DNA from: Candidatus Heimdallarchaeota archaeon
GTDB lineage: Archaea; Asgardarchaeota; Heimdallarchaeia; Heimdallarchaeales; Heimdallarchaeaceae
Length of the DNA: 62,410 nucleotides
Assembly (NCBI GenBank): GCA_016840095.1
Contig: JAEOSZ010000001.1
Coordinates: forward strand, 1-62,410
Direction of reading: 5' to 3'
Shown: in pieces, positions 14,653 through 23,424 of the stretch
Layout of the letters: every line of letters starts with the position of its first letter
How positions within the stretch are numbered: position 1 is the stretch's first letter
Program-made: the position numbers and the translations under genes
The notes under the pieces: model-generated
The model's input: only the letters and a program-made list of their open reading frames with translations
Told to the model about the DNA's origin: nothing
Databases searched by the model: none

Positions 14653-15885
14653 ATGAAACTAATGGAAGAAGAAAATAAAACAAATATCGACGATATATTT
14701 GACAAATATCTTGATGCAGACACAAAAATCTTTGCAAATAGAGAAGTATTAAGCCCTCACTATGTGCCAGATGTTCTTCCTCACAGAAATGATAAATTTG
14801 ATGAATTAGCAAAAATTATAGCTCCATCCTTAAAAGAAGGATCTCCTTCTAACATATTTATTTATGGAACTACAGGGACTGGTAAAACAGCAGTAACAAA
14901 ACAAGTTTTAACCAGGTTAAAGAAAAGCGCTGAAGTAAGAAAATTATCATTCAAATATAGTTATATGAATTGTCAGCATGTAGATACAAAATATAGAGTT
15001 TTAACACAATTATGTGAGGATATTGGAATAGATGTTCCATTTACAGGTTTACATTTCGACGTTATTTATCAAAAATTCAAAGAAGCACTAGATAAGCTAA
15101 ATACACTTCATATTACAGTTCTAGATGAAGTAGATATGTTATACAAGAAGAGCTCTGAATCATTATATGTTTTAACTAGAATGAATAGTGATTTAGAGTC
15201 ATCAAAACTTAGTATTATTGGAATTACAAACGATGTTAATTTCAAAGAAACACTTGATCCTCGAATACGCAGCAGCTTAAGTGAAGAAGAAATTGTTTTT
15301 TCACCTTACACAGCTGAACAACTCAAAGATATTCTTACACAAAGAACTGATGTAGCATTTCATAAAAATGTTCTAGATTTTGGTGTTATTAATCTATGTT
15401 CAGCAATTGGAGCACAACAACATGGAGATGCTAGAAGGTCTTTAGACTTGCTTCGTGTAGCAGCTGAGTTAGCAGAAAGAAATGGTGATGAAAAAGTTAC
15501 AGAATTACACGTAAGGAAAGCACAACAAGTAATTGAAAGGAATACAGTCATTGAAGTGCTTAGTTCTCTTCCAATTCAAACAAAAGCTGTGTTACAATCT
15601 ATCTTCATCGGAGAAGGGAAATCTGAAGAAATAACTACTGGAGACGTTTATGAGATTTACTCAAAGATATGCAAACTCGTTCGACTTGATATCTTAACAG
15701 CTCGACGTGTTGGTGATTTAATCAATGAACTAGATATGTTAGGGATTGTTACAGCTCAAGTAATAAGTAAGGGAAGATATGGTAGATCGAAAAGAATTCA
15801 TCTTACAGTTCCTCACAGACAAGTTAGAGAAGTTTTAGAAAAAGAGTTTAGATTAACTAAGATATTCGAAATGGAAGATATTTGA
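14653..15885 (+). CDS. orc1: Orc1/Cdc6 replication initiator
   Basis: 410-residue AAA+ initiator which binds ORB sites and helps load MCM. Walker A G72-TTGTGKT, Walker B ITVLDEVDML, sensor 1 block LSIIGITND, an arginine-bearing DPRIRSSL segment, sensor 2 HGDARRSLDLL, and a C-terminal winged helix from about residue 320 that ends in a basic segment (GRYGRSKRIHL). All parts are intact, so an active initiator is expected. The strong ORB lies 1.25 kb upstream and an inverted ORB pair 4.8 kb upstream. ATG 14653 is used; an in-frame ATG three codons later is an alternative. Confidence 0.95.
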   Translation: MKLMEEENKTNIDDIFDKYLDADTKIFANREVLSPHYVPDVLPHRNDKFDELAKIIAPSLKEGSPSNIFIYGTTGTGKTAVTKQVLTRLKKSAEVRKLSFKYSYMNCQHVDTKYRVLTQLCEDIGIDVPFTGLHFDVIYQKFKEALDKLNTLHITVLDEVDMLYKKSSESLYVLTRMNSDLESSKLSIIGITNDVNFKETLDPRIRSSLSEEEIVFSPYTAEQLKDILTQRTDVAFHKNVLDFGVINLCSAIGAQQHGDARRSLDLLRVAAELAERNGDEKVTELHVRKAQQVIERNTVIEVLSSLPIQTKAVLQSIFIGEGKSEEITTGDVYEIYSKICKLVRLDILTARRVGDLINELDMLGIVTAQVISKGRYGRSKRIHLTVPHRQVREVLEKEFRLTKIFEMEDI

Positions 15886-15943
15886 TAATTCAGGGAAGGG
15901 AAACATTTTTCTTTTTCATTCAATGAAAGTTTAACTGATATTG

Positions 15944-17257
15944 ATGAATGCGTATTATCTAGAAACCAAATATATTATCTCTGGTTCTAAATGTGATAAA
16001 CTGATAAGGGATGGAGCTATTCTAATCGAAGATAGTGTGATTATAGATGTTGGGAAATCAGAAGACATCAAGAAATTAATCTCAGGACATGATAAGATTA
16101 AACGTACAAATCATATTGCAATACCTTCTTTTATTAATGCTCATACTCATCTTCCTGAAACACTTCTAAGAGGCATTTGTGATAATCAAACACTGATGAC
16201 TTGGCTAAATGAATATATTTGGCCGTTCGAAATGAAAATGAGCTCTGAGGATGCGTATTATGGAGCACTTCTAGGATGTTTAGAGTTAATTGAATCAGGA
16301 TCAAGTGGTTTTATTGATCAGTATTTTTATGCTGAGAGCATAGAAAAAGCTGCAAAAGAAGCTAATATTAGAGCACTTCTTTGTCCTTCAGTTTTTGATA
16401 ATACTCCAGAATCTGGAAGTCTAGAAAATACTTGGAAACACGTATCCAATCTTGTAAAAAGAAAAACATCTAATCCAAATAGCCTTGTTAAATATGGAAT
16501 TGGCCCCCATGCTCCATATACTGTTCCCAAAGAGTATCTATTACAGATAGCTGATGTGGCATCTAAGCACAATGCCCCTATTCACATACATTTGAATGAA
16601 ACAAAGCAGGAGATAGAAAATGCTAAAGAGCAATTCAAAATGTCCCCCATTCAGTATATCCATAGTATAGGATTAACTGATTTGAGAATACTCGGTGCTC
16701 ACTGTGTTCACACTGATCAAAAAGACATGGAAATTATGAAAGCATGTGACTTCACTGTTCTTCACAATCCTCAATCTAATTTGAAAATGGCAAATGGTAT
16801 TGCTCCAATTTACAAATATCTCGATCAAAGAATAGATGTAGCTGTTGGAACAGATGGAAATGCTTCCAATAATGATTTAGGTATGCTGGAAGAAATCTCA
16901 ACAGCTGCTCTGTTACAGAAATATTTAGCAGATGACCCTAAGGTAATAAACAACTCACAGATTCTTTCTGTAGGAACTATACAAGGAATGAAAGCTTTGG
17001 GAGAACCTTCATCAGGAATATCGAAAGGTTCTGTGGCAGATATTACTCTTTTATCATATGAAAGAAGTCACTCATGGCCACAAAATGACCCATTATCGAA
17101 TGTAATATACTCATCCTTAAGCTCTGATGTATCCGATCTTTTTGTTAATGGAAATCTAATCTATGAGAACAGACAACATAGAACTCTGAATAAGAACAGG
17201 ATAATAGAGAAATGTTCTGCAATTTCAGAAAGAATTATTTCAGAAATGGGAAAGTAA
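15944..17257 (+). CDS. mtaD: Amidohydrolase of the MTA/SAH deaminase family
   Basis: 437-residue metal-dependent amidohydrolase. HTHLPET (first metal pair), HIHLNET, GAHCVH and the catalytic GTDGNASNN are intact and match the 5'-methylthioadenosine/S-adenosylhomocysteine deaminase group rather than chlorohydrolases. Such enzymes deaminate the adenosine part of SAH or MTA and salvage methylation by-products. ATG 15944 is preferred over TTG 15941. It follows orc1 by 58 bp on the same strand but is functionally unrelated. The precise nucleoside substrate cannot be read from sequence. Confidence 0.85.
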   Translation: MNAYYLETKYIISGSKCDKLIRDGAILIEDSVIIDVGKSEDIKKLISGHDKIKRTNHIAIPSFINAHTHLPETLLRGICDNQTLMTWLNEYIWPFEMKMSSEDAYYGALLGCLELIESGSSGFIDQYFYAESIEKAAKEANIRALLCPSVFDNTPESGSLENTWKHVSNLVKRKTSNPNSLVKYGIGPHAPYTVPKEYLLQIADVASKHNAPIHIHLNETKQEIENAKEQFKMSPIQYIHSIGLTDLRILGAHCVHTDQKDMEIMKACDFTVLHNPQSNLKMANGIAPIYKYLDQRIDVAVGTDGNASNNDLGMLEEISTAALLQKYLADDPKVINNSQILSVGTIQGMKALGEPSSGISKGSVADITLLSYERSHSWPQNDPLSNVIYSSLSSDVSDLFVNGNLIYENRQHRTLNKNRIIEKCSAISERIISEMGK

Positions 17258-17354
17258 AAGAATAAGTCAGTTAAACTTTATTTGGCAATGAAGAATCTAG
17301 CCCTTGACTGAACTAGATGTTGAGGATCTTGAGTACTGAGCCACTATCTTTTGA

Positions 17355-19340
17355 TTACTTCTTCCTTTTATATCCTATAAAATCGAATTGCCAGAATACG
17401 TAACCATCAGAAGCGGATCTTAGTTCTGAAGCTATTTGAAGAGAAGATTCAACACTGATCTCTCCTTTAATAGATGATCTCGATCCAATACTATCTGTAC
17501 CTTCTATATTACTATTAAACCTCTGAAGAACAATTAAAACAGGCCCTAGATAATGAATAGGAGTGTTAATTGAGAAACGGTAAATGGGTTCAAAGATTCC
17601 AACCTTACCGTTTAACAATGCTTCATGAATTGCGTTTCTAAGTAAAGGAACAATTATTTCATATCTTAATGAATCAAGTGTTAACTCCTGTATATTATGA
17701 ATTATAACGGTAAGTTTTCGAATTGGGTAATTTCTCAATGGACCGCGACGAATGGTATTTTGAAAACCAATTACAAATAAATCGCTAATTTCCTCGGTTG
17801 GAAATTTAACTTCTGTTTTCAAACAGTTATCTCTGTAATCACTGTATACACAATCTTTAGAATCATCTTGTGAAGGCTGACAGGTTATTGTTATTTCAAG
17901 AAGATTTAATTGATCTTTCTTCTGCAATCTTACTTCTTCTTCCATTTGTTCAATCAAAGTTACCTCAGGATTTGAAACTTCAACTGTTATACCAGCTTTC
18001 TCAATTTCTCCAATAATAATTTCAAGTTGAAGCTCACCAATACCGTGAATTTTCATTTCTCCAGAATTTTCATCTGTAGAATAATGGAAATTAGGTTTAA
18101 TCAATGAAAAAATATCTAGGTTCTTTTGCAGTTTTGGAATATCCGAAACTTTTCTAGGTTCTATTCTTTGAGAAATAACAGATTCTTGTAAATATGAAAT
18201 TTGATCGAAAAGTATGTTAGGTGGATTGTCTCTTTCAGCTACTAATGTATCTCCTATTTGTACATCCTTTAAGCCAATAATTACTGCTATATTCCCAGCT
18301 CCTACTGAATCTATTGTTACTAGGGATTGTCCCTTGTAGATGCAGACTTGTTGAACTCTAGATGTATTTCCAGTTCTTCTGTTTCGTATTATTGAACCAG
18401 ACTTTACTGAGCCAGAAAAGATTCTTATAACTGAAATTATACCTCTATTGTCTTCATAAAGCATTTTTCCTAAACAGGAAATTAGAGGACCATCGTTCTT
18501 ACATTCTTGTATGGCTTGGTGTGAACTCTCATCCATAAATTGTGTTATATGTTTGATTCGTTTTGATTGAGCTTCTAAGGGACTAGGAACATTTTCAATT
18601 ATAGATGTTAGAAATGCATTAACAATCGGATAGTCGTTTCTTAGCTGTTGAATATTATCTTCTTCATGAAATTCAATAATCTGATCAAATTGTGGTATAA
18701 CTTTTGAATAAGAAGAAATAGCCCAACCGTTTAAAGCAGACCCCATAATTACAGTTCCTTTATCAAACCTTACTTTCCATTCTTTACTGCTAGAGCTGTT
18801 ATCGTATTGATCAATAAGCTCGTTAACCATTTGGATAATGTTGTTGATTCTTGTTTCAATTTCTTCCTTAGGCAGTTTAAGTTCATTTATCAATCGATCT
18901 ACTTTATTAATGAAGAGAATAGGTCTAAGACACTCATTCATCGATTGTCTGATAACAGATTCGGTTTGAGCCATTATTTGTTCAACAGCATCTACAACAA
19001 TAATTACTCCGTCAACCAATCTCAAAGCTTGTGAAACCATGCCTGAAAAATCAACATGCCCAGGAGTATCAACTAGATTTATCAAATAAGGTTCTTTTTC
19101 TTGCTCAAAAATAAATGAGATATTTGCTGTCTTTATAGTAATGCCACGTTTTTGCTCTTCTTCTAAGTAATCTAGAGCTCTAGCACTGCCAGCCATTGTC
19201 TTCGAAATTAAGCCACCTGCTTGTAGTAAATGATCTGAAAGAGTGGTTTTTCCATGGTCTACATGACTAACAACGCTGACATTGCGTATATTATGCTTGT
19301 TTTCCATTGAAGAAGACACTTTATCGATATATGAACTCAT
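17355..19340 (-). CDS. Elongation factor 2 paralogue lacking the diphthamide loop
   Basis: 661-residue translational GTPase. G1 SHVDHGKTT (25-33), DTPGHVDF (91-98) and NKVD are intact, so GTP binding is expected. Domains II-V follow, but domain IV is eroded. Where archaeal/eukaryotic EF-2 has the diphthamide loop (HRG...QVIP), this has SLRYEIIVP at 557-565, with no histidine. It is shorter than true aEF-2 (about 730 residues). Asgard archaea are reported to carry EF-2 paralogues without the diphthamide site beside a normal EF-2. The true EF-2 is not in this window. A ribosome-related role other than standard translocation is inferred. Confidence 0.85.
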   Translation of the reverse strand: MSSYIDKVSSSMENKHNIRNVSVVSHVDHGKTTLSDHLLQAGGLISKTMAGSARALDYLEEEQKRGITIKTANISFIFEQEKEPYLINLVDTPGHVDFSGMVSQALRLVDGVIIVVDAVEQIMAQTESVIRQSMNECLRPILFINKVDRLINELKLPKEEIETRINNIIQMVNELIDQYDNSSSSKEWKVRFDKGTVIMGSALNGWAISSYSKVIPQFDQIIEFHEEDNIQQLRNDYPIVNAFLTSIIENVPSPLEAQSKRIKHITQFMDESSHQAIQECKNDGPLISCLGKMLYEDNRGIISVIRIFSGSVKSGSIIRNRRTGNTSRVQQVCIYKGQSLVTIDSVGAGNIAVIIGLKDVQIGDTLVAERDNPPNILFDQISYLQESVISQRIEPRKVSDIPKLQKNLDIFSLIKPNFHYSTDENSGEMKIHGIGELQLEIIIGEIEKAGITVEVSNPEVTLIEQMEEEVRLQKKDQLNLLEITITCQPSQDDSKDCVYSDYRDNCLKTEVKFPTEEISDLFVIGFQNTIRRGPLRNYPIRKLTVIIHNIQELTLDSLRYEIIVPLLRNAIHEALLNGKVGIFEPIYRFSINTPIHYLGPVLIVLQRFNSNIEGTDSIGSRSSIKGEISVESSLQIASELRSASDGYVFWQFDFIGYKRKK

Positions 19341-19477
19341 ACTCGAGTTTGTTGTACATTTGTAGGTTTAAAGATTTATCTTAAGTAATTAAAATTCAAC
19401 TTCCGTTAAGGTTTTAAATTTAAAATATATTATTTATACAACGATTAACTAAATTCCACAATAACGGGGTTAAATAT

Positions 19478-19876
19478 ATGTATGAAACTAAAATTCCTGG
19501 AACACGATATACTATCGCTTTAGCAAATGTTAAAGGTCAGTGGTACATCCAGATAAAACTAGATGGAATTGTTGAAGCAGATGCAATAGTTAAGGAACTC
19601 TCTGAATTAAGTATTCTTGAGAATATCAAAGCTGTTGTGGCTGAAGTAAATTTATACTTGAATGATTTTATTATCGATCAAATAACAAAGGAAATTACAG
19701 CTGAAGCACAAATTTTGTTAAAAGAAGTAGCTGCTACAGCTGCAACTGTTTCTACTAAAGCTGTAAGTTCAGAAATGTCTGCAGTTGAAGAGACATTGAT
19801 TCAAATTGTTAGAAGGATTGAAACCTTAGAGGAAAGGATTCAACGTTTAGAAGATAGACTTCAACACAGTACTTAG
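19478..19876 (+). CDS. Small protein with C-terminal coiled coil, unknown function
   Basis: 132 residues. The first 70 residues are mixed alpha/beta (RYTIALANVKGQWYIQIKL, then helices), followed by an alanine/threonine-rich region and a heptad-patterned helix from about 105 to the end (ETLIQIVRRIETLEERIQRL). No domain is recognised. The TATA-like TTATTTATA near 19430 and the TTAAATAT before ATG 19478 suggest its own promoter. It precedes rps10 by about 105 bp. Confidence 0.55.
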   Translation: MYETKIPGTRYTIALANVKGQWYIQIKLDGIVEADAIVKELSELSILENIKAVVAEVNLYLNDFIIDQITKEITAEAQILLKEVAATAATVSTKAVSSEMSAVEETLIQIVRRIETLEERIQRLEDRLQHST

Positions 19877-19982
19877 ATGGATTCGTCACGTGTAAATCCT
19901 CTAGTAATTTTCCCTTTTTAATTTCTTACTAAAAACGAAATCTTCTTAAAACCAACTAAACTTTTTAACAAAAGGTGAAACG

Positions 19983-20297
19983 ATGGCTCAACGAGCTAGA
20001 ATCAAATTAATCAGCAATGACCCTCAATCATTACAAAAAATCTGTAATCAGATAGCAAAGATTGCAGAGAGAACAGGAGTACGTATTAGAGGACCAATTC
20101 CTTTGCCTTCTAAGAGAATTGTATTACCTGTTAGAAAGTCTCCATGTGGTAATGGTACCGCTACTTTTGATCATCTAGAGATGAAACTTCACAAAAGAAT
20201 TATTGACATGGATGCAGAAGAAAAAAGTATGAGATTACTAATGAGAATCCATGTTCCAGAAGATGTTCATATTGAAATAGCCATTGAAAGAAAATAA
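19983..20297 (+). CDS. rps10: Ribosomal protein uS10
   Basis: 104-residue small-subunit protein. ARIKLISNDPQSL, the loop RIRGPIPLPSKR and the end LMRIHVPEDVHIEIAIE are the standard archaeal S10 landmarks. AAAGGTGAAACG precedes the ATG. In many archaea rps10 follows the EF-1A gene; here EF-1A lies 22 kb away at 42628, so the usual pair is broken. Confidence 0.97.
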   Translation: MAQRARIKLISNDPQSLQKICNQIAKIAERTGVRIRGPIPLPSKRIVLPVRKSPCGNGTATFDHLEMKLHKRIIDMDAEEKSMRLLMRIHVPEDVHIEIAIERK

Positions 20298-20319
20298 TTC
20301 CTTATTTGCTATTTTCAAA

Positions 20320-21282
20320 TCATTCTTCATTTTTCACTACATTTTGACGCGAATATACAGGATAATGATATTTTAGAATTGTGACCAACTCTTCTGGGTT
20401 ACTTGATGTTTCTTCACTACTGATTATATTTCGAAGAAACGTTAACATTGTATCAAAATACTCATTTATATCTGAATGAGGAATAAGGATGTTGTAAGGA
20501 GATTTAACACTTCCATTTAGAATTTTATCAAGTAAAACTTCTTTTAATTCAGTAAGTAGCGATTTGGAAATCTTCTTTCCCATATTTATGAAAGTATTTT
20601 TGAAAGAATTATGAATGTTCTCGATGTGTTGTATTTGGTTAGTGATAATGTGATTAAATGCTGTAAATGCTTCTAGATTGTCTTTCTCAATTTCAGTAAT
20701 CATGTTGAGAAAATGATTCTTGGGTAGACTTTCAATATTATTTACTTCAAATGCTTGGTATGTTCCAGATCCTTGAAGCTTTACAATTTTTCCAAAAAAC
20801 ATTTCATGAAATTTCTTTGAATTGAATTCAAAGTTACTAGAATTCGATTTAATTTTAATTTCCTGATTAGTGTGAGACGGTAAAAATAATTCAAAAATAA
20901 GTACAGTTGTTTCATCTCGTTGTTCTATACTAGTGATTTTTCCTGTAATTATAATGTTCTGTTTTGTGTAACTTTGAAGTAGATTCATATCAATTTCTGT
21001 TTTAATATTACCAAATTTTCCATCTGAAACCACTAATTCACCTTGCTTGCTCTCAAAACAATATCCGTTATTTATTGTTAGTTTTAATCCTACAAGTATA
21101 TTATTAGAAAAAGAACTAGAATCTTTAAGTCTGTAATTAAATATACCAAATTTGGTGCTCAATTTACCATTTGTGCCCCATTGACTTATTTTAACTGAAA
21201 GAATTTCACCTTCTAAGAAAGTAATAGTCTTCCCAGGTTTAGGAGGATCTATATTCTTTTGATCACTAGCATTATGCATCAT
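20320..21282 (-). CDS. OB-fold protein, RPA-like N-terminal domain (uncharacterised)
   Basis: 320 residues. About 15-95 reads like an RPA-type OB fold: GEILSVKIS strand, a central beta region, then LKLTINNGYCFESKQGELVVS and GKFGNI, resembling the last strands of archaeal RPA domains. A second beta-rich segment (NIIITGKITSIEQRDETTVLIFEL) at about 105-135 may be another OB fold. The C-terminal half is helical. No zinc finger. Single-stranded nucleic acid binding is plausible but unproven. It is followed upstream by tgtA (33 bp), same strand, so an RNA role is also possible. Confidence 0.45.
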   Translation of the reverse strand: MMHNASDQKNIDPPKPGKTITFLEGEILSVKISQWGTNGKLSTKFGIFNYRLKDSSSFSNNILVGLKLTINNGYCFESKQGELVVSDGKFGNIKTEIDMNLLQSYTKQNIIITGKITSIEQRDETTVLIFELFLPSHTNQEIKIKSNSSNFEFNSKKFHEMFFGKIVKLQGSGTYQAFEVNNIESLPKNHFLNMITEIEKDNLEAFTAFNHIITNQIQHIENIHNSFKNTFINMGKKISKSLLTELKEVLLDKILNGSVKSPYNILIPHSDINEYFDTMLTFLRNIISSEETSSNPEELVTILKYHYPVYSRQNVVKNEE

Positions 21283-21314
21283 AAGAATATCTATAATATA
21301 CTATAAAAACTCGA

Positions 21315-22889
21315 TTACAACTCTCGAAAGTTCTTTTCTTCGAAAGGAATCTCTTTGCTATTCAGTACCTTTCTAATGTTATTACTTAGCATTGTAGAGT
21401 TTTCCCAAGTATCTAAAGGACATAATACTATCTCTTGATATTGGAATTTTTCTAGAAAGTTTCTAATTTCAGATTCTAGATTACTAAGCAAACCTTCAGA
21501 AATAACAGCTGAAAAAACATATTGACTAAATGGAAAGGTTTCAATTAATTCTAAGGGTAAAATACCAAAGAAGGGTATAAGAAAAGCAAAATCCATCTTA
21601 TCTGTTCTTGTCTTTATAGATTCATGTAATTCACTTCTAAGGTTTAGTATTTCAACAGGATTATTTCTTCCGGAGGAAATGAGAATGACTAATTTAGAAT
21701 TGTTAGGAATATATCTGTCATAAATCCTTTTTCTACCTCTAGAATACTCAGGTCGGTGAAAAGAATCTTCTCCAGAAACTTTGAGTCCTGTTTGTTTAGT
21801 AATTGGAGTACCGTATTCAAGAAATTCAGTAAACGAACCATTTGTAAGAAGTTTAAATGCTTTATATAGAGAAGGATGAGCCCTAGATCTATTAATTAAT
21901 AACTCCCATAAATTTCCATCCTTAATACTAACCCTAATTTTTTTCAGTTCAGCATGAGAAACATAGAGGTTATGAAGCGCTATATTTCTGATTCTGGAGT
22001 CTTCATCTGCTTCTAGAATTTCTTTTGGTGTCCAATTGGAACAAACCTCACAAGAACAAGGGAGCTCAAATAAATCTTGTAGATGATATGTTCCATCACT
22101 AGTCATGTACCGATTCTCTTTTGCGTATAAGATATAGGCTGCACTGTCAAATGTATCACTACCAAGTGCAACAACAAACGGGAAGATCATTGGATGACCA
22201 GCACCAAACAAATGAAAAGGAATATTATGCGGTAGCAGTTCTCTGGAAGTCTTAATCATAGAAAATAATGATAAAAAGTCATATTGTGACATAACAGGTG
22301 CAACACTACCAAGAGCATGAAATTTGAAATGGGGTAGATATTCTTTTTGTTTCACTTCATCTAGATAGTATTCAATTAGTTTGATGTTTTTTCCCCCTTG
22401 TATGGGAAGAGTCCAGATAGTTTCAGGATGTGTTTCAATGTGAGGTAAAGATACTCCAATTCTTCTTACAGTTTCTTCAACCTTCTCCTTTGCTTGCGTG
22501 TAAGTATCTATTGGTGGGGTGGGAACATCCAGAATGACGCCAACATCAGCTTTCAAGTTAGATTGAATTTGGAGAGATTGTACAGGATCTATATCTACAT
22601 CTCCATAAACTAGGACTTGATAAGCGCCACTGTCCATCATAATATTGCCATCAAACTTCAATGTTTCATGGATAGAGATAGTATTATCTGGCATTCCATA
22701 TCGTTTATAGTAAAGATAAGCACTAGTTATTACAAAATTGAAATCAAACTTGTCTTTCATCTCCCGTGGAGTGATAAGATTGTTTCTAGGATCTATGACT
22801 GGCAGAAGAGTAGGAGTAATTACCTCTCCTTTAGGTAAATTGATTTTACCAAGTCTTCCATGCAAATCTGAGGCGATTATTTCATCCAT
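21315..22889 (-). CDS. tgtA: Archaeosine tRNA-guanine transglycosylase without PUA domain
   Basis: 524 residues. It exchanges guanine-15 in archaeal tRNAs for preQ0 in the archaeosine pathway. D-S-G-A-Y-Q (catalytic aspartate), LGSDTFDSAAY (second aspartate) and the zinc site CSCEVC with a downstream histidine are all present in the first 330 residues. The second half carries the TgtA/ArcS-type C1 region (PFFGILPLELIETFPFSQY). The usual C-terminal PUA domain is missing: the protein ends soon after this region, whereas classical archaeal enzymes are about 60 or more residues longer. A PUA domain is carried by the PP-loop protein two genes upstream. Confidence 0.9.
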   Translation of the reverse strand: MDEIIASDLHGRLGKINLPKGEVITPTLLPVIDPRNNLITPREMKDKFDFNFVITSAYLYYKRYGMPDNTISIHETLKFDGNIMMDSGAYQVLVYGDVDIDPVQSLQIQSNLKADVGVILDVPTPPIDTYTQAKEKVEETVRRIGVSLPHIETHPETIWTLPIQGGKNIKLIEYYLDEVKQKEYLPHFKFHALGSVAPVMSQYDFLSLFSMIKTSRELLPHNIPFHLFGAGHPMIFPFVVALGSDTFDSAAYILYAKENRYMTSDGTYHLQDLFELPCSCEVCSNWTPKEILEADEDSRIRNIALHNLYVSHAELKKIRVSIKDGNLWELLINRSRAHPSLYKAFKLLTNGSFTEFLEYGTPITKQTGLKVSGEDSFHRPEYSRGRKRIYDRYIPNNSKLVILISSGRNNPVEILNLRSELHESIKTRTDKMDFAFLIPFFGILPLELIETFPFSQYVFSAVISEGLLSNLESEIRNFLEKFQYQEIVLCPLDTWENSTMLSNNIRKVLNSKEIPFEEKNFREL

Positions 22890-22944
22890 ATGTCATTCCT
22901 TCCGTCCTCTAAAAAAGAAAAAAAGAGCGATTGTAAACCTCGCT

Positions 22945-23364
22945 TTATTCTTTTTCGGCTTTGTATTTATCGTAGATTTTTTGGATTCTCTCTGAAATTG
23001 GTCCAGATCCTTTCACACCATCTTCACTAACAGTAAATCTGTCAAAAACTTGAATGATAGCTGCTTCTTCAATAATCTTAACATTTTGTGGTTGAAACAT
23101 TTGAGAAAGTTCGCTTGCTAATCCAGACAAGTCGAATGGTTCTTCAGCTAAAGTTATTTCAACAATGTTAGAACCAGTAATGAAAACTCTAAAGTAGCTT
23201 TCATCACCACAATTTGCATCTGCTAAAACCACATTAAGAGAATTATCCTGTACTCCACGCATTACTCCAGTATATATTTTCTCATTATTTAGAGAGATTT
23301 TTACTCTTTTGTTAACAAGGCCACTAAGTTCTAGTAGGAACTCACGATTAGGGTTTGCTGGCAT
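22945..23364 (-). CDS. Sm-like protein with C-terminal extension (SmAP3-like)
   Basis: 139 residues. The first 75 hold the Sm fold: helix, then LVNKRVKISLNNEKIYTGVM (Sm1) and FRVFITGSNIVEITL (Sm2-like). A C-terminal alpha/beta extension of about 60 residues follows, as in archaeal SmAP3 proteins. Such proteins form heptamers and bind RNA. ATG 23364 is preferred over TTG 23373, because TTTATAAATAG at about 23388-23398 would place a leaderless start there. It lies just upstream of tgtA on the same strand. Confidence 0.75.
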   Translation of the reverse strand: MPANPNREFLLELSGLVNKRVKISLNNEKIYTGVMRGVQDNSLNVVLADANCGDESYFRVFITGSNIVEITLAEEPFDLSGLASELSQMFQPQNVKIIEEAAIIQVFDRFTVSEDGVKGSGPISERIQKIYDKYKAEKE

Positions 23365-23424
23365 AATTATCAAAGCAAGCTCAATCTATTTATAAAAAAA
23401 TGTTATGATAACAGTTAAGGATTT

